64,000 nucleotides of DNA. It comes from Cellulophaga fucicola (GTDB lineage Bacteria > Bacteroidota > Bacteroidia > Flavobacteriales > Flavobacteriaceae). The position numbers and the translations under genes were made by a program. Location: positions 1 through 64,000 of the forward strand of contig NZ_FPIY01000006.1 of NCBI RefSeq assembly GCF_900119145.1. The letters run 5' to 3'. A model generated the notes under the pieces. That model searched no databases and had not been told where the DNA came from. It saw nothing but the letters and a program-made list of their open reading frames with translations. Shown here piece by piece: positions 38,014 through 45,280 of the stretch. Position 1 is the stretch's first letter; each line of letters opens with the position of its first letter.

Positions 38014-38043
38014 AAAAGAGTGCCTTACTAAGGCACTCTTTTT
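38014..38043. terminator. Bidirectional terminator between ilvE and MazG-like gene
   Basis: A 13-bp stem (AAAAGAGTGCCTT/AAGGCACTCTTTT) with a 3-nt loop separates convergent genes and has T/A runs on both sides. Confidence 0.9.
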
Positions 38044-38428
38044 ATTTTTCTAGAATATTAGCTATACTAGGCTTAAAGTAATTTGGACCTTTTAATATTT
38101 TACCATCTTCCCTATAAACAGGTTTGCCATCTGCTCCAAGTTTACTCATATTACTACGTTGTATCTCATTAAAAACTTCTTCAATCTTATATTGCATACC
38201 GTGTTCTAAAATAGTACCACACAATATATATAACATATCACCTAAGGCATCTGCAACCTCTACCATATCGTTATTATTGGCCGCCTCTAGATATTCTTTA
38301 TTCTCTTCATCCATAAGATTAAAGCGCAACAAATTCTTTTGCGCACCTAGATCTGCTTTTAACTCCTGAGAAACTCCTGCTCCAAAAGATTTATGAAATA
38401 ACTCTACTGCCTTAAGTTTATTTTTCAT
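38042..38428 (-). CDS. MazG-like nucleotide pyrophosphohydrolase
   Basis: This 128-residue all-alpha NTP pyrophosphohydrolase shows the metal-binding pattern ExxE...ExxD as ENKEYLEAANNN and EVADALGDMLYIL. A C-terminal segment (SNMSKLGADGKPVYREDGKI) resembles the phage and bacterial group that acts on (deoxy)nucleoside triphosphates. The exact substrate is unknown. It is divergent from a small membrane-protein gene, with only about 40 nt between the two start codons. Confidence 0.85.
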   Translation of the reverse strand: MKNKLKAVELFHKSFGAGVSQELKADLGAQKNLLRFNLMDEENKEYLEAANNNDMVEVADALGDMLYILCGTILEHGMQYKIEEVFNEIQRSNMSKLGADGKPVYREDGKILKGPNYFKPSIANILEK

Positions 38429-38444
38429 TTGTATAATTTTACGT

Positions 38445-38453
38445 TAGTTTTGC
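38445..38453 (+). promoter_or_regulatory. -7 promoter box of the 62-residue membrane protein gene
   Basis: TAGTTTTGC lies 15 nt before the ATG at 38469 and fits TAnnTTTGC exactly. The -33 region is T-rich only. Confidence 0.5.
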
Positions 38454-38468
38454 ACAAAAATAGAAAAT

Positions 38469-38657
38469 ATGTTTACCACCGGACAATATATATTTGCTGC
38501 TCTTTTTTTTATTGCTTTTACAATACTTATTGTAATTACATATAAAAAGGACAAAAAATTACATTTAAAAAACTATACTGGTGTTAAATGGGTGGCATTA
38601 ACATTTATAATCTTCATAATCTCGTTGTTCTTTATTAAACATTTTCTAAAAAATTAA
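38469..38657 (+). CDS. Small two-helix membrane protein
   Basis: This 62-residue protein has two hydrophobic helices (about 5-24 and 43-60) joined by a basic loop (TYKKDKKLHLKNYTGVKW). Promoter, ATG and composition all support a real gene. I have seen similar small proteins in flavobacteria, but no function is known. Confidence 0.7.
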   Translation: MFTTGQYIFAALFFIAFTILIVITYKKDKKLHLKNYTGVKWVALTFIIFIISLFFIKHFLKN

Positions 38658-38738
38658 CGTTTTACTGCCTTTCACAACAAAAATCAAGCAACACACAACA
38701 AAAAGTACACTTTCTTCGTTCTAATGTAAGAAAACACG

Positions 38739-38747
38739 TATTTTTGC
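38739..38747 (+). promoter_or_regulatory. -7 promoter box upstream of the small gene and crcB
   Basis: TATTTTTGC is a perfect -7 box. It decides the start of the following gene: a frame opening at 38744 (TTG) begins within the box and cannot be used. Confidence 0.6.
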
Positions 38748-38773
38748 GCTGTACTGATAATAAAACCTGTCAA

Positions 38774-38941
38774 ATGACTATTTTTCTTAACATTTTATTT
38801 ATTCTAGTTATTATAAACGCTGTACTACTTGTGTTTAGCGTTAACCGTAATACGTCTAAAGAGAAGAAAACAGCAGAACAACCTTCAGCAAAAGTTTATC
38901 CACTTAATATTATTACTACGAAGTACAAAAAAGCAATTTAG
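38774..38941 (+). CDS. Small single-helix membrane protein
   Basis: The product has 55 residues from the ATG at 38774 (MTIFLNILFILVIINAVLL). One hydrophobic helix covers residues 2-20, and a charged tail of about 35 residues follows. The start is set by the promoter box at 38739-38747. It lies 17 nt upstream of crcB and is probably co-transcribed with it. Its function is unknown. Confidence 0.6.
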   Translation: MTIFLNILFILVIINAVLLVFSVNRNTSKEKKTAEQPSAKVYPLNIITTKYKKAI

Positions 38942-38958
38942 TTTTTTACCTTTGAGGT

Positions 38959-39330
38959 ATGAAACAAATGTTACTTGTCTTTTTAGGTGGAGGAGCTGGG
39001 AGTGTATTGCGCTTTCTTATTAGCAAAACATTTAATAACTCATTTCAACCTTTATTCTTAGGTACTTTTTTAGTTAATATAATAGGAAGCCTATTAATAG
39101 GTCTTATTATTGGTCTAACTTTAAAAGGCAATTACCTAACAGAAAATCAAGCACTACTTTTAGCTACAGGTTTTTGCGGTGGCTTTACCACCTTTTCCAC
39201 ATTTGCATTAGAAAATCAATCTTTATTAAAGAACGGAGACTTTTTACATTTTACACTATACACTGTTCTTAGTATTACTTTTGGCATATTTGCCGTTATA
39301 GGCGGCTTCTGGATTTCTAAATCCTTATAA
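38959..39330 (+). CDS. crcB: Fluoride efflux channel CrcB/Fluc
   Basis: This 123-residue inner-membrane protein has four helices and works as a dual-topology dimer that expels fluoride. Family motifs are GGGAGSVLRFLIS at the start, GTFLVNIIGSLLIGL with the conserved Asn, and GFCGGFTTFSTF with the Phe residues that line the pore. A single copy is present here. No fluoride riboswitch was recognised upstream. Confidence 0.93.
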   Translation: MKQMLLVFLGGGAGSVLRFLISKTFNNSFQPLFLGTFLVNIIGSLLIGLIIGLTLKGNYLTENQALLLATGFCGGFTTFSTFALENQSLLKNGDFLHFTLYTVLSITFGIFAVIGGFWISKSL

Positions 39331-39465
39331 TATTTCTTAAAAATTTATTTTATTTCTAAACAAACTAACTAATAGTTACAAATAAACTATTAGAACACCC
39401 CTTTTTGTTCAAAATTTACTTTTTAACAATATCAATTTAACAAAATATTAATTTATTATTATCAC

Positions 39466-39487
39466 AACCCTATTTAAAATAGGGGTT
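39466..39487. repeat. Inverted repeat upstream of glnB (distal)
   Basis: AACCCTA and TAGGGGTT flank a 7-nt AT centre, with one extra G. It could be the crcB terminator (a T-rich stretch follows) or a regulator site. It resembles a second repeat about 55 nt further on. Confidence 0.45.
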
Positions 39488-39518
39488 ATTTTATTTATAT
39501 CGTAAAAATAAAAAAACA

Positions 39519-39540
39519 TACCCCTTAAAATTTAGGGATA
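39519..39540. promoter_or_regulatory. Inverted repeat upstream of glnB (proximal, overlapping the likely -33 region)
   Basis: The imperfect palindrome TACCCCTTAAAATTTAGGGA overlaps the expected -33 region of a weak promoter whose -7 box would be TACATTTA at 39555-39562. It is a candidate operator for the glnB-amt-porin operon. Confidence 0.4.
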
Positions 39541-39583
39541 TAAACATTATAAAATACATTTATCCTGTAATTAACCATACGAT

Positions 39584-39922
39584 ATGAAAAAAATTGAAGC
39601 AATTATTAGAAAATCTCAATTTGACGACGTTAAGAAAGCGTTACATAAAATTGAAGTAAACTTTTTTAGTTACTGGGATGTAACTGGAGTAGGCAACGAG
39701 AAACAAGGGCACGTTTACAGAGGTATATCTTATAGCACAAGCGATATACAAAGAAGGTATTTATCTATAGTTATTTCTGATGAGTTTTTAGAAAAAACTG
39801 TTAATACAATTTTAGACGCGGCTTATACTGGCAATGTAGGTGACGGAAAAATATTTGTGTCAGAAATTAGCGACGCTTACCGTATTAGAACTAAAGAAAA
39901 CGGAAATGCCGGAATTAACTAA
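39584..39922 (+). CDS. glnB: Nitrogen regulatory protein P-II
   Basis: This 112-residue trimeric PII signal protein senses ATP/ADP and 2-oxoglutarate and controls ammonium uptake. The C-loop and B-loop region is typical (TILDAAYTGNVGDGKIFVSEI). The T-loop (GHVYRGISYSTSDIQRRYL) keeps the tyrosine equivalent to Tyr51 but is otherwise unlike the enterobacterial sequence, which is common in Bacteroidota. It lies 30 nt upstream of amt, so it is functionally a GlnK. It is the first gene of the nitrogen operon. Confidence 0.93.
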   Translation: MKKIEAIIRKSQFDDVKKALHKIEVNFFSYWDVTGVGNEKQGHVYRGISYSTSDIQRRYLSIVISDEFLEKTVNTILDAAYTGNVGDGKIFVSEISDAYRIRTKENGNAGIN

Positions 39923-39952
39923 CCAAACCAAGATATACTTAAAATTAATATT

Positions 39953-41233
39953 ATGACTGACGTACAACAAGACGCATTAAACAAAGCCGTTGAATCTATC
40001 ACAGGTGATATGAGTGCTTTATGGATAATAATTGCTGCCATTTTGGTATTTTTTATGCAGGCAGGTTTTACACTAGTAGAAGTTGGCTTTACACGTAGCA
40101 AAAATTCTGGTAATATAATAATGAAGAACATCATGGACCTTTGCGTAGGTTCTATTATGTTTTGGGCAGTAGGTTACGGCATTATGTATGGTAGCGATAC
40201 TGTTTTAGGAGGTCTTTTTAGATCTAGCCCTACAGAACAAGGATATTTCTTTTTCTCTGCATCAGATTGGCACAATCTATTTTTTCAGACAGTTTTTTGC
40301 GCAACTGCCGCAACAATTGTGTCTGGAGCAATAGCAGGACGTACTAAATTCTCTACTTACCTTATATTTTCTGCAATATTAACCACAATAATTTACCCTA
40401 TCTCTGGTAGTTGGTATTGGACTTTTGACAAAAATGCTTGGCTAGATGTTGCTGGCTTTGTAGATTTTGCAGGATCTTCTGTAGTACACGCTGTTGGTGG
40501 CTCTGCCGCATTAGTAGCTGCAATTTTAGTTGGCCCACGTATTGGTAAATATGAAGATGGAAAAGTAAAAGTTATTCCTGGACACAACATGGTACTTGGT
40601 GCTTTAGGTGTTTTTATTCTTTGGCTAGGATGGTTTGGCTTTAATGGTGGATCTCAATTAGCTTGGGGAGGATCTGATACTGTTGCAGCAGGAAGTGTAA
40701 TTATTAACACCAACTTAGCTGCCGCAATTGGCGCTGTATCTGCTCTTTTCTTTACTTGGATAAAATATGGAAAACCAGATATTTCTATGACACTTAACGG
40801 TGCACTAGCTGGTTTAGTTGGTATTACTGCTGGCTGTGGTGCTGTAAACGCTTGGGGTGCTTTAGCTATTGGTCTTATATGCGGAATTGTAGTAGTACTT
40901 TCTATAGAGTTTATTGATAAGAAATTAAAAATAGATGACCCAGTAGGAGCTGTTTCTGTACACGGAGTTTGTGGCTTTCTTGGTACTGTCTTAGTAGGTG
41001 TATTTGCATCAGAAGGCGGATTACTACACGGTGGTGGTGGCAAACTATTACTTGTACAAACATATGGCTCTTTAGCATATATTTTCTGGGCAGGTATTAC
41101 ATCATTCATAGTTCTTTTTGCTTTAAAGAAAACTATAGGACTAAGAGTAACTAAAGAAGAAGAAGTAGATGGCTTAGATGTTCATGAACATGACATAGAA
41201 GTTTATCCAGAATTTACAACTACAGAAAAATAA
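39953..41233 (+). CDS. amt: Ammonium transporter
   Basis: This 426-residue inner-membrane protein has eleven predicted helices. The Amt signature DFAGSSVVHAVGGSAAL and the second pore histidine motif VHGVCGFLGTV are present. It takes up ammonium and is blocked by the PII protein when nitrogen is plentiful. A hairpin at 41253-41278 follows, before the porin gene. Confidence 0.96.
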   Translation: MTDVQQDALNKAVESITGDMSALWIIIAAILVFFMQAGFTLVEVGFTRSKNSGNIIMKNIMDLCVGSIMFWAVGYGIMYGSDTVLGGLFRSSPTEQGYFFFSASDWHNLFFQTVFCATAATIVSGAIAGRTKFSTYLIFSAILTTIIYPISGSWYWTFDKNAWLDVAGFVDFAGSSVVHAVGGSAALVAAILVGPRIGKYEDGKVKVIPGHNMVLGALGVFILWLGWFGFNGGSQLAWGGSDTVAAGSVIINTNLAAAIGAVSALFFTWIKYGKPDISMTLNGALAGLVGITAGCGAVNAWGALAIGLICGIVVVLSIEFIDKKLKIDDPVGAVSVHGVCGFLGTVLVGVFASEGGLLHGGGGKLLLVQTYGSLAYIFWAGITSFIVLFALKKTIGLRVTKEEEVDGLDVHEHDIEVYPEFTTTEK

Positions 41234-41252
41234 AAAACTACTGAAACTAAAA

Positions 41253-41278
41253 ACGGAGCGTTTGACAGAACGCTCCGT
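41253..41278 (+). ncRNA. Intercistronic stem-loop between amt and porin
   Basis: A perfect 10-bp stem ACGGAGCGTT/AACGCTCCGT with a 6-nt loop is not followed by a T run. It is therefore more likely an mRNA-stabilising or partial-termination element than a strong terminator. Confidence 0.55.
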
Positions 41279-41355
41279 AACTAAAAAGTTTCAAAAACAT
41301 AAAATAAGATTCACTAACAAACCCTTAATAATTAAGGATCTATAATTTATTTAAT

Positions 41356-42372
41356 ATGAAATTGAATACGACCACAAAGTACTTAAAAAAAATATCATTT
41401 TCAATAATGATTTTATCTTCAACAGTAATATTTGCCCAGGAAGAAGAGGAAAAAAAATTAAATATTAGCGGATCTGTAGACGCATATTACAGAACAAATA
41501 TTAGCGCAGATGATAAAGCAATAGGCGGAGAGTATCTAGCTCCTTTAACTTCGTTTGCAAATGAAACTGGTTTTGCACTTGGTATGGCTAATATTATTGC
41601 TAGTTATGAAGGTGAAAAAACTGGTGCTGTAGCAGATCTTGTATTTGGACCTAGAGGTGAACAAGCAATTACAGGTTTAAATGTTAACCAATTGTATGCT
41701 TACTGGAACGTAAGTGAAGGTACCAAATTAACAATGGGACGTTTTAATACATTTTTAGGATACGAAGTTATTTCTCCTGTAGGTAACTTTAACTACAGTA
41801 CGTCTCACCTATTTTCTAGCGGACCATTTTCTCATACTGGTTTAAAAGCAGACTTTACATTATCTGATGATTTTAGTTTAATGCTTGCCGTAATGAATGT
41901 TACAGATGTAGACAACAACTTAACGAGCCAATATTCTTTAGGAGCGCAGTTAGGCTACTCAGGACAGTATTTAAATTTATATTATGACGACAAGGCTAAC
42001 TTAGGTTTTGAAGTTGACTATACAGGTGGCTTTGATTTATCTGATAGCTTTTACCTAGGTATTAACGGTGCATATGCAGATAATGAAGGTAATGGTTTTG
42101 CTGGCGTTGCTTTATACCCACAATTAAAAACATCTGAAACAGTTACTTTTGGTCTTAGAGGTGAATACTTTTCACAAATTATTGATGGTTTAGACGATAA
42201 TCCTAGTGTTTTTGCAACAACACTTACAGGAAGCTTTATTGTTGAAGATTTAATAATTAAGCCAGAAGTTAGGTTAGATGCTTGGAGTAATAACGAACCG
42301 TTTTTAGATAATGACGGAGATCCATCAAAAAGTTTATCTACCTTTTTAATTGCTGCAATTTATTCTTTTTAA
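41356..42372 (+). CDS. Outer-membrane porin-like beta-barrel of the amt operon
   Basis: This 338-residue exported protein has a signal peptide (about 1-28, ending IFAQ), a short acidic stretch and then a beta-barrel with strands such as KLNISGSVDAYYRTNIS and KLTMGRFNTFLGYEV, ending in FLIAAIYSF (terminal Phe). It follows amt in the same direction, and this order (glnB, amt, porin-like) is common in flavobacteria. A role in letting ammonium or small nitrogen compounds cross the outer membrane is an inference from that position. Confidence 0.8.
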   Translation: MKLNTTTKYLKKISFSIMILSSTVIFAQEEEEKKLNISGSVDAYYRTNISADDKAIGGEYLAPLTSFANETGFALGMANIIASYEGEKTGAVADLVFGPRGEQAITGLNVNQLYAYWNVSEGTKLTMGRFNTFLGYEVISPVGNFNYSTSHLFSSGPFSHTGLKADFTLSDDFSLMLAVMNVTDVDNNLTSQYSLGAQLGYSGQYLNLYYDDKANLGFEVDYTGGFDLSDSFYLGINGAYADNEGNGFAGVALYPQLKTSETVTFGLRGEYFSQIIDGLDDNPSVFATTLTGSFIVEDLIIKPEVRLDAWSNNEPFLDNDGDPSKSLSTFLIAAIYSF

Positions 42373-42406
42373 AAAAAGTAAGTTTAGTTTATAGTTTGGT
42401 TGTTGT

Positions 42407-42444
42407 AGAAAGTCCAGTATGTGCGCTGGACTTTCTCTTTTTTA
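42407..42444. terminator. Bidirectional terminator between porin and DUF1684 gene
   Basis: An 11-bp stem AGAAAGTCCAG/CTGGACTTTCT with an 8-nt loop is followed by a T-rich run. It separates convergent genes. Confidence 0.88.
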
Positions 42445-43089
42445 TTCTTTTTTAAAGGCCTTAACCCCCGCTCTTACTTCTGTGTCCAAAGTATTAACAG
42501 CTGGCACAACAGGACAAGAATACTTTTTACTATATGCACAATAAGGATTATAAGCCCTATTAAAGTCTATAGTTATATAATCTCCATCTGGTATAGAAAG
42601 CTCTATATACCTTCCTCCACCATACGTTTCTTTACCATTAGTATTATCTAAAAAAGGCAAAAACAGATGATCTATATATTTCTTTTGTTTTATTAATTGC
42701 TGGTTTTGATACACCTCTAACTGCAACTGCTTACCATTTAACGTAAAGTGCAACGTACCATATAATTTATATTCCTGATTTTGATTCGTTGTTGTTGGCA
42801 TTAAAAATGTTGGCGCTCCAAGAGCCAACTCTAATTTAGCTTTTACAACGTAAGCCGTATCTGGCGTAAAAAACTCTAATCCATTAAAGTCTTTTCTATA
42901 TTTATTAGGCAATGGAGATGTTTTAGGATCTTTATAATCATCATTCAATTTCTTATGATACTCTAAAATACCTTTAAGTTTATCAGATTTAGTTGATGCT
43001 ATTTCTTCTTCAACTTTGTTGGTGTGGTACTTTTTTTGACCATTACAACTTAACAATACCACTAAAAATAAAAATACAGTATACCTCAT
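42442..43089 (-). CDS. DUF1684 lipoprotein
   Basis: This 215-residue lipoprotein has lipobox VLLSC near residue 15. The DUF1684 domain follows: SPLPNKYRKDFNGLEFF, KLYGTLHFTLNGKQLQLEVY, and the hallmark YGGGRYIELSIPDGDYITIDFNRAYNPYCAY in overlapping parts. The family is widespread in Bacteroidota and Actinobacteria. Its function is unknown and it is sometimes called a heme- or metal-associated fold. Confidence 0.87.
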   Translation of the reverse strand: MRYTVFLFLVVLLSCNGQKKYHTNKVEEEIASTKSDKLKGILEYHKKLNDDYKDPKTSPLPNKYRKDFNGLEFFTPDTAYVVKAKLELALGAPTFLMPTTTNQNQEYKLYGTLHFTLNGKQLQLEVYQNQQLIKQKKYIDHLFLPFLDNTNGKETYGGGRYIELSIPDGDYITIDFNRAYNPYCAYSKKYSCPVVPAVNTLDTEVRAGVKAFKKE

Positions 43090-43141
43090 CTTATCAATTT
43101 AAATTAATACTGTAAAAATACAACTTATTACTTTTTTTAAT

Positions 43142-43310
43142 TAGCTTTGCTTATCAATAATAGCAAAATGCAAAAATTATCAATTTATAAATCATCTGTC
43201 TACTGTACCTTAACAAGGTGTCAGCGCTGCTGTATATAATATTGAGAGAAACATATTTATAATACAATTACTAAGCCTGACGAAAAAAAATCGTCAGGCT
43301 TTTTTTATAC
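43142..43310 (+). promoter_or_regulatory. Promoter, structured leader and terminator ahead of the MFS gene
   Basis: TAGCTTTGC (43142-43150) is a perfect -7 box on the plus strand. The predicted RNA contains a hairpin ACCTT/AAGGT (43207-43219) and a palindrome CAGCGCTG (43222-43229). It then has an intrinsic terminator that ends 12 nt before the MFS start codon. It is either a short regulatory RNA of about 150 nt or a leader controlling MFS expression by termination. No reading frame of note lies inside it. Confidence 0.5.
43274..43307 (+). terminator. Intrinsic terminator just upstream of the MFS gene
   Basis: A 10-bp stem AGCCTGACGA/TCGTCAGGCT with a 7-nt A-rich loop is followed by T7. No gene on the plus strand ends before it, so its presence here is unexplained by ordinary gene ends. 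Confidence 0.85.
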
Positions 43311-43319
43311 CAACCAAAA

Positions 43320-44522
43320 ATGAAAAATCTTTATGCAAATTACATAGACTCTTTTAAGGGTCTATCTAAAGAGGTCTGGTGGCTAGCTTTAATTACATTA
43401 ATTAACAGAGCTGGCACAATGGTAATACCTTTTTTATCGCTCTATCTAATTAATGATGTTGGCCTAACGTTAGAAAATGTTGGTATAGTTATGTCTTGTT
43501 TTGGCGCAGGTTCTTTAATTGGTTCTTGGCTAGGAGGTACATTAACAGATAAGTTTGGATATTATAAAGTAATGTTATTTAGTTTATTTAGTAGTGGTGT
43601 TTTATTTGTTGCATTGCAATTTTTACATACTTACGAATCTATCTGTGCTGGTATTTTTATACTTATGATTGTTGCAGATTGTTTTAGACCTGCTGCTTTT
43701 GTAGCTCTTATTGCATATAGTAAACCAGAAAACAAAACAAGATCTGTTACACTTATTAGACTAGCTATTAACCTTGGATTTTCTGCCGGACCTGCAGTAG
43801 GCGGAATTATAATAACATCTTTAGGCTATGTTGGTCTTTTCTGGGTAGACGGCCTAACTTGTATACTAGCAAGCATTTTACTTTTAGTGGTTTTAAACCC
43901 TAAAAAAGCTAGAGTAATGGACAGCAGTAAAAACGAAAATCCAAAATCGGCTTACGGAGATGGTTACTACTGGGTATTTGTAGCTGCAATGATTTTATTT
44001 GGTTTCTGTTTTGTACAATATTTCTCTACCGTTCCTATTTACTATAGTAATATATATGAACTAAGTGAATTTAAAATTGGATTATTATTGGCAATGAATG
44101 GCTTTTTAATATTTGCTTTTGAAATGCCGCTTATTAAATATTTAGAAAAATTAAACTACTCTAAAACCAATTATGTAATTTTTGGTTTAGCTTTAGTTGG
44201 ACTAAGCTTTTTACTCTTTAACTTGTTTTCTTGGGCAGGTATATTAGTTATTGGTATGTTGCTAATGACACTAGGAGAAATGATTGCTTTTCCGTTTTCT
44301 AACGCTATTGCCATGGAACGTTCTAAAAGAGGAAACCAAGGAGAATATATGGCTTTATACAGTATTGCTTTTTCAATTTCTCATATTTTTGCCCACAATT
44401 ATGGTATGCACTCTATTGCCAATAATGGTTATACTTTTACCTGGAATGTTATTACTATAATCTCGGTCTTAGGTATTTTACTACTTTTACTTTTAAAACG
44501 AATATCAATTACAAACAAATGA
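43320..44522 (+). CDS. Major facilitator superfamily transporter
   Basis: This is a 400-residue inner-membrane protein with twelve predicted helices. MFS motif A between helices 2 and 3 reads GSWLGGTLTDKFGYYK. It resembles the MdtH-like drug/efflux branch, but the substrate cannot be deduced. The stop overlaps the ATG of the DJ-1 lipoprotein gene by 4 nt (ATGA), so the two are coupled. A terminator lies only 12 nt before its start, which suggests control by attenuation. Confidence 0.88.
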   Translation: MKNLYANYIDSFKGLSKEVWWLALITLINRAGTMVIPFLSLYLINDVGLTLENVGIVMSCFGAGSLIGSWLGGTLTDKFGYYKVMLFSLFSSGVLFVALQFLHTYESICAGIFILMIVADCFRPAAFVALIAYSKPENKTRSVTLIRLAINLGFSAGPAVGGIIITSLGYVGLFWVDGLTCILASILLLVVLNPKKARVMDSSKNENPKSAYGDGYYWVFVAAMILFGFCFVQYFSTVPIYYSNIYELSEFKIGLLLAMNGFLIFAFEMPLIKYLEKLNYSKTNYVIFGLALVGLSFLLFNLFSWAGILVIGMLLMTLGEMIAFPFSNAIAMERSKRGNQGEYMALYSIAFSISHIFAHNYGMHSIANNGYTFTWNVITIISVLGILLLLLLKRISITNK

Positions 44523-45280
44523 AAAAACTAAACCATATAATTTTAGGCCTACTAGTAACTCTAATTATTGCCTGCACCAACAAAAAGAAAGAAGCAATAG
44601 TAACAGAGACAAAACCAGAAGAGGTTAACGCAAAAAGGTTCTTTCCTAAATTAGACTCTACACGTTATAATGTAGCATTCTTAATAATGAATGGCACTTT
44701 TAATACTGAGTTTACTGCGCCTTTTGATATTTTTCAGCATACAAAATTTAGAGAAAATATTAAAGCGATGAATGTTTTTACGGTGGCAAACACCTTAGAG
44801 CCAATTACCACTTTTGAAGGTGTACGTATTTTACCAGATTACAATTATATTGAAGATGTATTACCAAAAATTGATATACTAGTTGTACCAAGTGCAGAAC
44901 ACCAATTAGATTCTGACTTAAAAGATGCTGCTATGCTTAATTTTGTAAAAAAAGTAAACAAGGATGCTTTATTTATAACATCTCATTGCGACGGTGCTTT
45001 TGTACTTGCCAAAGCCGGTGTTTTAGACAGTGTAACCTCAACTACATTTCCTAGTGATATAGAATTGTACAAAAAGACTTTTCCGCACTTAAAAGTAGCA
45101 GACAATGCATTATTTGTACACGATAAAAAGTACATAACCTCTGCAGGTGGCGCTAAAAGTTTTGAAGCAGCACTTTACCTGTGCGAGTATTTATACGGCA
45201 AAGAGGTAGCACAATCTTTAGCTGGCGGCTTAGTTATAGACTGGGATGTTAATAACGTACCCCACCTTATTATTCCTTAA
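44519..45280 (+). CDS. DJ-1/PfpI family lipoprotein
   Basis: This 253-residue protein has a lipobox (LIIAC, Cys near residue 19), so it is exported and membrane-anchored, unusual for the mostly cytosolic DJ-1 family. The DJ-1 fold includes VAFLIMNGTFNTEFTAPFDI and the nucleophile elbow FITSHCDGAFVLAKAG with the reactive Cys. It is closest to the GATase1-like or AraC-amidase branch. It is coupled to the MFS gene. Its 3' end overlaps the convergent next gene by 11 bp. Confidence 0.85.
   Translation: MKKLNHIILGLLVTLIIACTNKKKEAIVTETKPEEVNAKRFFPKLDSTRYNVAFLIMNGTFNTEFTAPFDIFQHTKFRENIKAMNVFTVANTLEPITTFEGVRILPDYNYIEDVLPKIDILVVPSAEHQLDSDLKDAAMLNFVKKVNKDALFITSHCDGAFVLAKAGVLDSVTSTTFPSDIELYKKTFPHLKVADNALFVHDKKYITSAGGAKSFEAALYLCEYLYGKEVAQSLAGGLVIDWDVNNVPHLIIP

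Noticed and set aside
38659-38773. Fluoride riboswitch ahead of crcB
   Set aside because: No conserved fluoride-aptamer pattern was recognised, and the promoter at 38739-38747 leaves only about 20 nt before the first gene.
40654-41109. 151-codon minus-strand frame inside amt
   Set aside because: It is the shadow of the Gly/Val-rich transporter sequence. Its Pro/Thr/Ala-rich peptide is typical of antisense frames.
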